DNA of 64,000 nucleotides. Origin: Corticium candelabrum. Lineage: Eukaryota; Porifera; Homoscleromorpha; Homosclerophorida; Plakinidae. The number at the start of each line of letters is the position of its first letter. Position 1 is the stretch's first letter. Positions 32,701 through 44,898 of this stretch are shown here, one piece after another. Where the stretch lies: NCBI RefSeq assembly GCF_963422355.1, contig NC_085104.1, positions 4,114,106-4,178,105 on the forward strand, read 5' to 3'. The notes below the pieces were generated by a model. The model did no database searches and was not told where the DNA came from. It saw only the letters and a program-made list of their open reading frames with translations. The position numbers and the translations under genes were made by a program.

Positions 32701-35700
32701 AGATCTTAGGTTTACCCAAAGAAGAACTTTGGTCCCAAATTAATTGGAAAGGTATGTTCAATAGTTCTTGTTCCAAAAGACCAGTCATCTACCACACTGA
32801 ATGCAGTACGCTCGTATTGCATGTCTGGTATGAGTTGGTTTCCACAATTGTTACTAAGACAACGCCACCCAGTGGCCGAACCATGCAGCACGCCATTTGG
32901 CCGTCCATTGCTACTAGATCGACGCCAGGCAATGTTGAAAGTGATACTTACCTTAAACATGTACAATATCTAAGAATCTAGTCTTTAATGCAAATTAATA
33001 CAAATGAGACATCAGTTAATCATAAAAAAGAATTACTACAGACAGCTCTGTGTACGTAAATAACGTTACTGTCTAGTTTCAATCGATACCTGTTGTTTGC
33101 TTGTCTATGTTGTGCATTTGTGTGCAGGCAAGTCAGGATTTGCTAGATGGGAGGGGGGACAAAACACAGTTTGTGGGTGTCTCTTCTAAATAAGTGAGCT
33201 CTATACACAGAGAGCTCTAATCGGCTGAGTGTAGTGGTTTTTAATACTGTAATTATAATTATAATGTTAACAATGGCTACCACTCCATGGTTTGGAAGTT
33301 CAAACCCCAGTAATGACAGTAAATTACGAAACCTGGTCTGCACTTCTTTCTTATGTTTCTCTACCTTTGTCTATGAGACCATAACACGTTTAAGTTTTTG
33401 GAAAGTTTCTGTGGTCTAGCAAACGGTCCGTGACGATGATGTTCAGCGCTTTGCTAGTGGTCATTGATATCCACTATGCGTTTCCAAGTTCGCAGTCACC
33501 GTAATACCCTCAATCTTTATCGAATTGGCTACTCATTGATCGCCGTGTGGACTACGCAGAAACATGTACCCTGCTAAGCTCACCTGCCGGTTTGGTAGGC
33601 GACCAGATGGGGTAAAGACTCCACTTGCCCATCATGGAGTGGCATAACAAAACACAACATATTTTCTTTCACACATAACGTACCGCAGCAGAATAATTGC
33701 ACATTACCAACTATATTTGTTATGAACAAGGAAACGTCAGAAAACAAACCCTATCAGTCTAGTTTCGATTTTTCTCTAGGTAAAGAAGTGGGGATCGATT
33801 GTAGCAGCATCCGTCTTGGCCGCTTGTCAGCAAACGCATTACAATAGCACTATTTTCAAGGTCCTGTGTCATCAGCCTCTAAGCTCAGATTGGAATTCTG
33901 TAGCATTCGGAATTTATTTTTGAAGTACACGGTACGTATACTAATAGATCAATTCATATAGAAGATAGTTTCAATCCCCAACGGGGGGACGTACCCCAGT
34001 CTCTCCGCACGGATCTACTTATGCAAGTATCTCGCATACCAAGTAATCCACATCTCAAGTAGCCCGCATATCACGTAACTCGCATCTCAAATTGTGTGTG
34101 AATGTTCAACCATTAGCATTTGCCATAGTACAATACCAGCACCCAAATTTTCTAACTGCTTCAAAACTCCTAACTCTTAAGTTTAATTAACGCAGTACTG
34201 CAGCCCAGGTGAAATTCTATAGGATCAACGTAGAACGTTGTCATGCAAGCTCACAAGAGTTTGCATCAATTCTAAAGTCTTACAGGAAATACACCAACAA
34301 GTGGTGTGTACACAATATTCAGCATATTGCTTTTGCTTGCAGGTAGTTGATATGTACTATTGTCGTTTGTCGCGCGCGAGTGCGTGCACTATATGTTTAA
34401 CTCAACTTTAATTAGCTAACGCGCGCCACACCCTTAGAATTGTTTACCCACACGTGCCTGACTCTTTCTGCTAAACCCTAAAGGTATGTGCTGCATTAAA
34501 CTCGCAACTCTAACGAGACAACAAAAATGTACGCTCGCGTAGAATCGACCCTTCAATGAATTTCAGTTCTAGCCGACGGCCATTGATTACGTAAGCTTCC
34601 ACTTGTCTAGCCTACTCACACAGTGTGGCCCTTCACATAGTGGATCCAAGTCTAAGCGAAACTTGAGGGAGGAGCTGTCTACCCCTTCAATTATGATATC
34701 CAATGTACGTATTACTAGTGAGACATTACAGAAAAAACACCAAAAAAGACGCAACTGTTGTTGCACATTGCTGTGTTGTTTTGTTTGTTGTTTACGTGTG
34801 TGGTTCTAACGTCCACAACAACCCTAACAGCCAGGAAGATTTTAAAGAGGGCGTTCCGTCTGTTTCCGGAATGATTACATACGCTCAATATGTATTTATT
34901 AAATTAAATAAGGACTGAAAAAATTCTTGCTAGCATACATTACTCTATCCTAAAATGGACTCTACTCTATCTTTACTCTATATAAACCTGCCAAAGTCAA
35001 ACTTGGACGGTTTCGGCAGTTACTGGAGCCCCCTGACCCGTCTACCCGTTGTGTGAACCGCTCCAAATCCACCACTCTACGTCTGCGCAACTACGCATGG
35101 CCAGTCCATCCGCATATGCAGGAATTGCGTCTGGGTCCAGTGCCAGACATTGCGGAATAGTGACTGACTGTCAGATCGGTAACAAAGTTAGCTGTTCTAG
35201 CTAGTGTTAGTACGTATCTAAAGCCTACGTCGTGTATGACAGAAAAAGCGTGTTTTGAAGTGAAACGGTTGTCAACTACGACCCGTTGAAGGCTAGAGAC
35301 GTCTAGGTGCTACGCAGTTGCTCCTGTACCAACCTAGCTGCGGGTGCTTTTCAATTACACTAAACTCAATGCAGTCCGTTTCCACACGCGCATGTGTCAT
35401 TTGTGTGGTCACACCCAAACTTGGGGGTAGTAGCTTGCATATTTGATGAGTAGGTAACTGAATTGTATGCATCCTTCTAAGTGTGTAAGGTTTATCACGT
35501 TATCAGAAATGGCGTCGCCAAAAAGGGTGCTGACTGAGTTCAGTGGCGTACGTAGTTCGGTCTAGTGCCGTGCAGCAGCTATTTTTTGTTTATCAGATAG
35601 TCTAGCAGAGCCTAAAATGGTTTTTGTTTGAGACTACGTTGAGAATCCTACACAGCATGTATAGCAAGGCAGTAAGCGTGGCATAGGAGTAATCGTAATG

Positions 35701-36569
35701 ACATCGCGTAATTGGACAGTTCCCAAGAAGCACGACCGCTGCGCTCCTCTACGGGTGTACAAGAACCATCGTCTCTACACTAGTTTGTAACTTTTCAATA
35801 GAAAATGTACCAACAGTACTCTAGTCTGACTGTTGATTGTAAGTAAAAGAGCTATCAACTCCAAGTCCCTCCCATTGATATTCAATAGGAGATATCATCA
35901 ACAATAGGCGTCAGTACCAGAATAAGGTGCAGCCATATCTAGTCGCCCAGGATGTACGGAGCTTCACGCCCTTTTCTGCTGCCTTGACTGGTTGCATCAA
36001 CATTTAGACAATGGAACTAGACTATTCCGTTCTTGCATTCTTGCATGCCTCTAGTATCCAACATGTTTGATGAAAAGTCTAAACAGTCCAATCGCATACT
36101 ACAGATCCTTTTGCCAATCCCTACGATGACACCAGCATAAACTAAATCTTAGCGAGAGTCACACGACCCGTTGTCTGTCTATTCACCCGAAATGTAACAC
36201 ATGCGACAACAATTGCGTGGGTACAGCTTCAAGGTCTCTAGGGCTTCTAGGAACTAGCAAGTTCCGGTGCGGACGGATCTATTGAAACGTTCCAGCGAAC
36301 AGCGAGTCAACCATCAAAGTTTGTACACAAGATATTGTGTGTTTCTGCGCTGCAAAGTCAGTTAGTGTAAAAATGTATAACAGACCCTGCACAAATAGAC
36401 AGCACACCGTTTTTCAGCCTATAGGCAGACGTGAGGAGAGTCTCACCTTTCCCGGTTCTGCTGGAGTAGCAATAGACCTCCAATTGATAGTAGCGCCACG
36501 AAAATGCGACGCATCTGCTAGTTGGAAAACAGCGACGACCAAGAAAATACAGCACCAATCGCTCGCCAT
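29732..36569 (-). CDS. Secreted multi-EGF extracellular protein, nine coding exons, 965 residues
   Basis: Exons, in transcript order: 36569-36447, 32951-32716, 32660-32300, 32220-31952, 31887-31729, 31659-31619, 31562-31468, 31405-30271, 30210-29732. All introns are GT-AG and all phases agree, giving exactly 966 codons with a TAA. Exon 1 encodes a signal peptide (MASDWCCIFLVVAVFQLADA) and then SHFRGATINWR. Exons 2-7 form cysteine-bearing N-terminal modules (TDRCCWLSTLENVP, DECGGVCHDLDRP, PFFLCFLAVDDQK) of a type I have seen only in unnamed invertebrate secreted proteins. Exon 8 encodes seven EGF-like domains in one piece, four opening DIDEC or DINEC, the calcium-binding form. The C-terminal exon (DCTKNWPVQRDRW onward, ending GDRCDAR) is unrecognised and has no membrane anchor, so the product should be an extracellular matrix or adhesion protein. 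It is intact throughout, the best host gene in the window. Intron 1 (about 3.5 kb) holds a SINE. Confidence 0.9.
32952..36446 (-). other. Intron 1 of the EGF gene
   Basis: About 3.5 kb bounded by GTGAGA (donor) and TTTAAG (acceptor) on the minus strand. It contains SINE copy 3 and otherwise unassigned sequence. Frames at 34603-34918 and elsewhere show no recognisable protein. Confidence 0.75.
33268..33650 (+). mobile_element. tRNA-like SINE, type B, copy 3, degraded
   Basis: Matches copies 1 and 2 from AACAATGGCTACCACTCCAT through the B-box-like GTTCAAACCCC to CACTTGCCCATCATGGAG. The A-box region is disrupted by AT-rich sequence, and many substitutions and small deletions are present. It lies in intron 1 of the EGF gene, antisense to it, and is older than the other two. 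Confidence 0.85.
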
Positions 36570-36637
36570 CTGAAATATAACAATAAACTTTAAAAAAGAT
36601 GAACAATTTCGCAGTGTAGGAGAACCAGGTACAAGAA

Positions 36638-36700
36638 ACTCACGCTTGACAAGATGCTCTGTGGTGTAGTAAAAAATAGGGACACCAGATGCGCTCTGAT
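36638..36700 (-). promoter_or_regulatory. Probable 5' UTR exon and splice donor of the EGF gene
   Basis: On the minus strand an AG acceptor preceded by a T-rich tract stands directly before the start codon (36570-36571). About 70 bases upstream there is a GTGAGT donor at 36643-36638. Together they imply a short non-coding first exon ending at 36644, with the promoter further upstream toward 36.7-36.9 kb. No TATA box is evident. Confidence 0.5.
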
Positions 36701-37462
36701 CGACCGTCTGACGCAGAGTGCTGGGCGGTTACCTTGAAGTTACATGACGCTTTATGAGTTTATGTCATTGACGAATCACTCGCTGTTTATGTTATTGACT
36801 ATTCGGTTACCGTTACTTCTAATAGCATTATCAACCTTGTTTCCGCAGCCAAAACCCAACAAGCTCCAGCCACTCGTTCTGCCTCGTTTAGCGAGATGCC
36901 AACAACACAACACGACACTTGAGCTCAGGATTCACCGAGTTTCTCAAAATATAATTCGAAAACCTTTTACCACTTGCTTGTGTACCGTAAAATCGAGTTT
37001 GCTAATCACAAACCTGTGCCGCACCCTGATAGTCCAGGCATTATATGGTTTGACCTTAAACAAATTGCAATACAAACTCTCTCAACTGTTTCCTACATAG
37101 AAAAGTGTGCTCTATAACATACTAAAAGTCTTAGTGAATTCTTTGAGGGGAAGTGAGCGTATCATCTCTGGTAGTGTTCAAATCACGTGACCTCCAAAAC
37201 TCTCTCTATGTCTAACTTACAGTTCTTCTGAAACACAGATATCGCATTGTATACTGTAGAAACACTATAGTGAAGAACAAATACCTCACTGGAGACTTGT
37301 TCAAGGCTTCTCAATCGGCGATTAGACTAGAACGTGATCGAAAACTCCGTCGTTTCCGGATTATCGTGGTGTTCTCATGTAGAAACCACTCTGGAAAGGT
37401 TACGATTACCTCTCTAAAACAGTCTATCCTTTTGACTTCTCCGTTACTCACTCCTTCAGACC
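36700..37462. other. Intergenic region between the divergent EGF and PIN/CXC genes
   Basis: About 0.75 kb that should contain promoters for both genes. The reading frames across it are short and unrecognised. No inverted terminal repeat that would mark a transposon end was found by eye. Confidence 0.4.
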
Positions 37463-40400
37463 ATGATCGACATCACGAGTAGAAGCCAGCGTCGACGTTC
37501 CCGTATATCCGGGAATTTTAGATTTGTCAACGTGGCAATGGACGCGTTAGAGGTGTCTGAAGATTGTATCATCTGCAAACAACCTTTAGAAGAGACATCA
37601 CCAACTGCTACTCTGGGAGAAAAGGGAAGTGCAAGTATCAACAAGGCAAGTGATTCCAGGAATGACACTATCCACTCTCTAGCTGGGCAACAAGTACACC
37701 AAGAATGCCGTCGAAAATACTGCAACCCTCAACAAATAGCCAGAATTGCTAAACTAGGCAAGCAAAAATATGGTACAGCTGTAGACACTGCAAGGCATCA
37801 ACTTAGGTCAGCAGAAAAGCAGTTTAACTTCAGCACGGATTGTTTCTTCTGTGGCACACCAGCGAAGTTGGGTAGAAAGAGAAGAAGTTCTAATGTTTTC
37901 CCTGTGCAAACAGTCGAATTGAGGAACACAATTCTAGCAATGTGTCATGAAAGAGGTGATACCTGGGCAGATGCTGTACAAGCAAGCCTTTTGCATATTC
38001 ATGATCTTCATGCTGCAGATGCAGTGTACCACGGAGGGTGTAGTGTAAATTTTCGTACGAAGAAACAGATACCAGCAATTTATCAGCAAGAAATGAGCAG
38101 CTCGAAAAGGGCAAAATTAGGTCGCCCAAAAGATAAAGAAAGGACAGATGCATTTCTGGAGGTTGCTAGTTTTCTTGAAGAAAATGATGACGAACAGATC
38201 ACGATCCATGATCTAATTGGCCGTATGGAAGATAATCTGGTGCATACAGCTACACACACATGCAGCAGAAACTCCAGGAATATTTTGGAGATACCATCAT
38301 TGAAACTGAGATCAACGGTAAGCCCAACGTCGTTACCTTTAGAAACAAGGCCAGAGCGGTGCTCCATGACTTCTACAATCAACAGAAAGCTGATCTTGAC
38401 ACAGAAATAATGAAGATAGTAGAAACTGCTGCTAAACTGATTAGGGACGACATCAAGGCAGTGGAAACATCTCACAAAGTCTATCCAACTTGTGATGAGT
38501 TAGGTTCTGATGAATGCATCAACTTCCTACCAGAAACCTTGAGAGTATTGCTTGAAGGACTGATTGTGGGAAAAGGAGTTCAGGAAAAAATTGCCTCCAT
38601 TGGACAAGCAATAATGCAGGCAGCTCGACCACGAGTGTTACTGGCACCACTACAGGTTGGTCTAGGTGTGCAGCTATATCATCATTTTGCATCGCGATTC
38701 CTCATTGACTCGCTGCACCGTCATGGTTTTTGCTGCTCCTACCAGGAAGTACACCAATTTGAAAGAAACGCTGTGCTAACCCATCGGACAGACATACCTA
38801 ACTTCACATTTCAGTTCATTCAGTATGTTGCAGACAATGTAGACCACAACATCCAAACATTCGATGGTAATGATACCTTTCATGGTATGGGAATGATAGC
38901 GGCCATAAACCCTGCAACAAAGGAAAGCAAACGAATCTGTAGGGCAAAAGTCTCATGGAAGGACATAGCGATGGTTGGACAAGTTCCGATTTTGTATCGC
39001 AAAGAAGAAAGCATTGGCATGACTGCACTGATGTTCCACAAGCTGAAAGAAATAAAAGCCCCGGATCCAACAGCACATCTTGATATTCTTTGGAAGACTT
39101 TCATCATGACTGGATCGCCAACGCCAATGTGGTCTGGGATGATGAAACTTGTGCATCAAGGCAATCACCCTGGGAGATCGTCTATGATGTTTCTACCAAT
39201 GATTGACATGAATCCCAGTGATGTCACATGTGTCTACTCAACACTGAAATATGTATGTAAGCATGCACGTCGCCACAATGTTACACCTGTTATCACGTTT
39301 GATCAACCACTATTTTGGAAGTCTCTAATGATTATTGTAACCGAGTCAGTGGGAAGTGAATTGAAAGATATTGTCCTTCGTCTGGGAGGTTTTCATACAG
39401 AAATGAGTTACCTTGGGTGTATTGGCCATCTCATGGCTGCATCTGGATTACAAGAATTGCTGCACTTGATTTACGCACCCAATGCAGTAATACACATGCT
39501 TACTGGCAAGGCAATTTCTCGAGCAGTACGGGCACATCTTATTGTTGATGCAGTCCTCAGTGCCTTGGTGCTGGCCAAAACGTTTAATGTGCCTTTACCC
39601 AGAAGTTCAGATGACCCAGAAACTGGGAATGTGGAAACAGAAGAGATTTTAGAAGCTACAACTTCATCACACGAGAAGTCTGCTAGACATCCAGACCTGG
39701 ATGAAGCTGCTGTTCTCTATGAGAAGGTGATGCAGGGTTTAATGTCTGCAGATCAAGTTTGCCAGTCTGGTGTCCTAACCAGAATCGGTGATGCTGTTCA
39801 AAGAGAAACCGAATCCATGAAGTCATCTAGGACTGCTACACTTTGGTTGCAGTACATAGATATGGTTGATATACTTCGCAAGTATATCCGAGCAGAGCGT
39901 ACTGGCAACTGGGAATTGCATCTCCAAACTGTTTCAGAAATGCTCCCTTACTTGGCCGCATGTGGGCACAACCACTACACAAAGTCTGCATGGATATATC
40001 TGCAGCGAATGTCTAATCTCCGCAATGATCATCCAGATGTGTATCAACATTTTTTAGAAGGTCTTCATGTGGTGAGACGAAGTAATCGTTATTGGGCTGG
40101 CTTGTCCTCGGATCTCATCATCGAGCAGGTGCTCATGAGAAGCCTGAAGACCAGCGGGGGTCTCACAAGAGGACGAGGGATGACCGAGCAGCAACGCTTG
40201 ACATGGTTGTTGTCTAAGCCAGCTTGTGCTGACGTGAACTGTGCCATGCAAGAGCTGACTGGGGTTAGCTACAACACAGGAGAGCAAAACAAAGATATAA
40301 CCAAGGCTAGACAAGCTCCTGACTGGAAAGATACCCACAAAATTCTCAAGTATCTTCGAGATATGAACCCCTTCACTTCCGATACCAGTCTAAGAAGCAT

Positions 40401-42008
40401 CTCCATAGGAGTACATGCACACAGCACCGTCAATGTTGACAAAGCAAAAGATGTTCGAAATGCAGTTCTGATTAGCATGGAGGGGAAGACTGCTGCAGAA
40501 TATAATTTCAAGAGGAAAGACCAGGTCATCACTCTAGACACGAAGAATGCAGTCAAGGTTGATGGCATTAAAGTGCAGATTGACCCACAACTTCTTTTCC
40601 AGAGACTCACGATAATTGCTGCAAAGGCAACTGAAAATTTTGAAGATGTCTTCAGGTATGAGCTATGCAGTTATCCACCAGCCCTCTTTGACTCATCACT
40701 ACTTCTTCGGGAGCCACAGAAGCCAGTGCTGGCAAATGCCATCTGGAATCTATTGGCACCAGACATTTCTGAGATATCTGGAGAAGTCCAGCATGTGCTG
40801 GATGGCGGTGCGCTCATTCACCGCATCCCATGGACGCGAGGGGCAACATACCAAGAGATATGCTCAGTGTACACAAGGTATGTCTCAAAAAAGTATGGAG
40901 AAGCAGTTGTCGTGTTTGATGGTTACAGTGGCAAATCCACGAAAGACACAATGCATGAAAGGCGAACAAAGGGCATGCTGGAGTAACTGTAGCATTTACC
41001 AGCAATATGCAGCTTACAATGTCGAAGGCTAAGTTTTTGGCCAACAAGACCAACAAGCAGCAGTTCATCAAAATGCTCGGAGATCAACTAGAGATGAAAA
41101 ACTGCAAAGTGCATCATGCTCCAGGGGATGCTGATTTGCTAATTGTACAAAAATCAGTGGAGTCTGCTATAATGTCGACCACTATCCTGGTTGGTGATGA
41201 CACAGACCTTCTTATCCTGTTGTGCTATCACTCAAGCTTGCACTCTCACAGAGTGTTTTTCCGACCAGAGCCAAAGAAGAGCACAAAGAAACCGCGCGTG
41301 TGGAACATCCAGGTTGTCAAGGAACAGCTAGGCCGTGAAATATGCACTCACATGCTCTTTCTGCATGCCATCCTTGGATGTGATACAACCTCCCACCTGT
41401 ATGACATTGGAAAAGGAACTTCCCTTAAGAAGTTCAAATCAAGTACACACTTTCGAGAGCAAGCTAAGGTGTTCGATGCACAGTCAGCTTTTCCTGAAGA
41501 TGTTGTTGTTGCAGGGGAGCAAGCATTGGTTTGTTTATACAATGGAAAACCTGCAGAAAGACTTGATTCGCTGCGTTATACGCATTTCTGCGCGAAGGTG
41601 GCTAATAAAACATCTCATATTCAACCACAGACTCTGCCACCTACTTCAGCTGCAGCAAAGTACCACAGTCTCCGTGTATACTTTCAGATACAACAATGGA
41701 AAGGTTCTGGTGTTGTACTTACGCCAGTAGAATGGGGGTGGAGAGAGAGTGAAGAAGGACTTAAGCCAGTCCAGACTGACTTGCCTCCAGCTCCTGATGA
41801 GCTCCTACGTATGATAAGGTGTAATTGTCAGACTGATTGCAGTACATTAAGGTGTACATGCAAGAAGCACAATGTGAAATGCTCCCCTGCCTGTGGCAAC
41901 TGCAGAGGATCTGACTGTATAAACTCAGACTGGCTGACATATGAAGAAGGTGTTGATGTTGATGATCATAATGGTGATGATGAAGAAGAAGACAATAACA
42001 ATGATTGA
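37463..42008 (+). CDS. Large zinc-cluster / PIN-like nuclease / CXC protein, two frameshifts, otherwise intact
   Basis: A single coding sequence of about 1,510 residues lies in three frames (37463-38258, 38260-40970, 40971-42008). N-terminus: two zinc-like clusters (CIICKQPL with HQECRRKYC; CFFCGTP). The middle has FDQPLFWKSLMIIVTESVG, LGGFHTEMSYLGCIGHLMAA and RSNRYWAGLSSDLIIEQVLM, a core shared by many multi-copy invertebrate genes of unknown function. Next comes a PIN/FEN-like nuclease region with acidic signatures GDADLLIV and LVGDDTDLLILL (41130-41222), then HAILGCDTTSHLYDIGKG. The C-terminus is a CXC cysteine cluster (CNCQTDCSTLRCTCKKHNV, 41822-41878) followed by an acidic tail. Frameshift 1 is in a short AC run (near 38250) and fits gain of one AC; frameshift 2 fits loss of one base in AAAGGG near 40970. 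It is a mobile-element gene or a domesticated relative; the enzyme activity is inferred. No introns are seen. Confidence 0.8.
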
Positions 42009-43600
42009 ATACATAATAATTATTGACTATAGTAACTATTACATCTCATAAATCTTTTATCTACTTATTATACTATAGCCTTTACAATTAAGTAGTTGAA
42101 AAAACACGGAAAGTTTAAACTAATTTACAATCCTACTAAAACATTGGTATATATACAATAAAAGATGGTGTAGAATCGGCAACGAGTATGTTAGCAGATG
42201 ACCACTTTTTTGACACTTTCCCCTGCAGATATTCCTTAAGACTTTTAGTATGTTATAGAGGACACTTTTCTGTATACAAAACACTTGAAAAAGTTTGTAT
42301 TGCAATTAGTTTCAGGTTGACTCAAAATTTGTCACAAAATGCCTGGACTATGACGCAACCCTTATTACTCGGTTAGGTTAGATACTTGAATTTCCTTCGT
42401 TAAATTAATAATTATTTGGTAAACAACGCAACATGCCAGATTTCCACAACAGAACGACCTCAATCCTGAGACCCGAGGAGCGCTAAGTACACATCTTATA
42501 ACTTTAATTAGACACAAAACACACGCGTAAGCTATGCATTTGAGAGCAGCAAAGACGAGCAACGCATGAAGGAAAGGCAGGCAACACATTAATTAATCAA
42601 AAGAACAGTCGTCTGCTGCTGCTGCTGCTAACCAAATAAACGTATTTTACAGTGCTTTAATTAGGTTAATCATTACCAATATTTTGCACTGCTCAACCAT
42701 CTGAATTTCACGTGAAAATGAAGCAAGTACAATTCACTAGTAGGGCTCATTGTTTAGACCAGACGACACGACCGACACCTCTCAAGCGTATATGGAGCAT
42801 CGACAGCATGAGCGCCTCACAATCAAAGGTTTTAGCGACAACGACTGCATCCGCTGCAACTTTAACATCACCAGAGGAGGATTAACAACAGCTGTGATAA
42901 AAAACCTCAAGGGCATGATGACCACATCCATGCAGTCATTTACAGCTTGCAGGCTTAGAGAGCGTTCCACAAACGGACGTTTGAAACGTAGGAACTACAC
43001 GACACCAAACGGCTCTACTGCGCCGTAAACAGATCATGCTCTGTTTCAGTGCTTAATAAACATCTCCAAACACTCCACTTTCAGCTAGTCTTAGGTCCAG
43101 TCTGCATGTACGTGTATGATCACGAAGCATATTTATGCATTCCCAGAAGGCTACAATATACTCCGCATACACATTGTTCTAGCTTTTAGCATGTCTATAC
43201 AGTACACGTACGGTATGCTACGAACCTTGATTGTAAATGCAGTTTGCTTTCCTACAAGCAGAATTTCACAAAAAAAGGAAACAAGACTGACCTCCACGTA
43301 CTCCTGGCGAGCGCTTTAAGAGCGGCTGTGCAAGAGACTACACGTGAACCCGCCCTACAGTGAGATTGTAAATGGAGGCCACTCTACGTGCTAAATCATG
43401 GACGACTGGAGAAATTTATTTTAACCGTTTCTTCGCTTATAGGTAGCTACTATCTAGGTGTTAACGCAATTCCTACCGTCAAAAGGAAGGGTATGAGGGT
43501 TGGTGGATATATTAATTTTCGATGAGAGAAACCATTCTGCTAGGAACAGAATCACATTATTGACACACTTGCTACACCACAGCCAGAGACCTACTACAAT
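42009..43600. other. Unassigned stretch with a short (CTG)5 run
   Basis: AT-rich 3' flank of the PIN/CXC gene, then sequence with only short frames. The (CTG)5 run is near 42611-42628. No gene supported. Confidence 0.4.
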
Positions 43601-43602
43601 GA

Positions 43603-44898
43603 CTAGAAGAAAATGGCTCCAAATCCTTCCATTTCACTCTGTTCTTTCACAAAAAATTTGAATACTGATAAATGATGGTAACAGCCAAAAGAATTCCAGT
43701 ACCAGAGCCAATAGCACCTATACAAATCAAACCATACCATAGCTTGTAGTCTTCATTCACAAAAATATACTGCAGCTACTGATTTACCCAAAAAAGTCAG
43801 CAAGGACGGAAAGTGCACCAAAGCAGAGTCCACCAAAGGCAGAAACAGTTGGAATGTACCTGCACCATACTAAAATGACAAATTACCATACAATTATTGA
43901 CACCTTAACAAACCTATTCAGCTCCTTAATCATGCTTGTTTCTCTGTGGTACCTCATAGCCATTTGCTGCTCCTTCAGTTGCTTAGCCACCTACAGCGAC
44001 CACATCACAAATACACATGTACCACACTTCCAGCAACTGTTCGTGTATGTCTTTCACTAAACATCCAGACACATCAATCCAAGCCTTCGAGAAGAAAGCA
44101 CAGGATTCAAGCATAAACATTCTGCAGATAACCACATAAATAAGATCTTCTATTACACGAGACACAGTCCGAGGAGGAGACATGTAGTAGCACAACTCCT
44201 ACAGGATAAGATCTGGCAGGTCCGCCCCCTCCAACCTCCTAAAAATAAAAGACTTGATCAACTGAATACTATTTGACTAAAACAAACGGTAACACCTGCT
44301 AACCTCCTTACAGGCTGACAAGAACAAATCCACTTAACTTAGCTGACAACCATTGAGAGATGACATACAAGTTAGACTCTAGAGCACTCTAAAAGACAAA
44401 CAGTTTCGATCACTTTTCCTGGTGACAAAAACGTTAAATCACTAGAGGAAGAATAGGAATGTTTGATGTGTAGAAAAGCTTAATGGGGTAAGTGCTGGTT
44501 TGACCACGATAACGAGAAGACTTGATGGGAAGGTCAACCCTAAATTCCTAACTATTCAATAGAGAAAAACAATGCATGATATCCAATCCAATTATTTAAT
44601 ATACAACTGGGATAACTTACCTGAAAGTAGACGACAACTGAGAAGAGACAAGCACTGTTGTAAAAATACTCATCAGATTGGGCAGATTTTGTCGATAAAA
44701 CGCTTCTAGTAGAGCACGAGCTTTGTCACCACGAGTAGCCAGCAAATTAAAGAGAGCAATAACAGTTCCTTCAAACTCAGTCCCTGCAAAATAATCAATT
44801 TGGTAAAGTCCTAAGTCACCATAAAAGGATTGGTAACGCTTATAACATCCTGTGTTAATATTAGCAGTGCTGAAATCCTTCCATGCTATTGGCTCAGG
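43603..44898 (-). pseudogene. SEC61A: SEC61 alpha pseudogene with introns, N-terminal part missing
   Basis: Exon-like blocks in order: about 44898-44847, 44783-44621, 44547-44430, 44388-44312, 44238-44049, 43990-43914, 43859-43788, 43717-43603. Together they follow the C-terminal half of the translocon channel: [118 protein letters not shown] and AIGSGTGILLAVTIIYQY. Introns are short (about 50-110 bases). Lesions: a 2-base insertion near 44640, a 1-base insertion near 44545, a 2-base deletion near 44190, a splice donor reading AT instead of GT near 44048, and a 1-base loss near 43650. Retained introns mean a duplicated, not a retrocopied, pseudogene. The 5' side abuts the DIRS fragment near 44.9 kb. 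Confidence 0.88.

Noticed and set aside
34020-34090. Possible third ATCGCATA-type satellite in intron 1 of the EGF gene (CGCATA/CGCATCT words)
   Set aside because: Only a few imperfect words at irregular spacing, not enough to call an array.
36358-36606. 82-codon minus-strand frame starting MFIFFKVYCYIS
   Set aside because: It is a shadow of the first coding exon of the EGF gene in another frame; the correct frame has a signal peptide, an acceptor before the ATG and a donor in phase.
36744-37100. 118-codon plus-strand frame with a hydrophobic N-terminus
   Set aside because: No recognisable domain, no splice context and biased only toward Leu/Thr; it lies where promoters of the two divergent genes are expected.
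43991-44049. AT-AC (minor spliceosome) intron in the SEC61 copy
   Set aside because: The acceptor is AG and the donor lacks the ATATCCTT consensus. With several other lesions in the same copy, a mutated GT donor is simpler.
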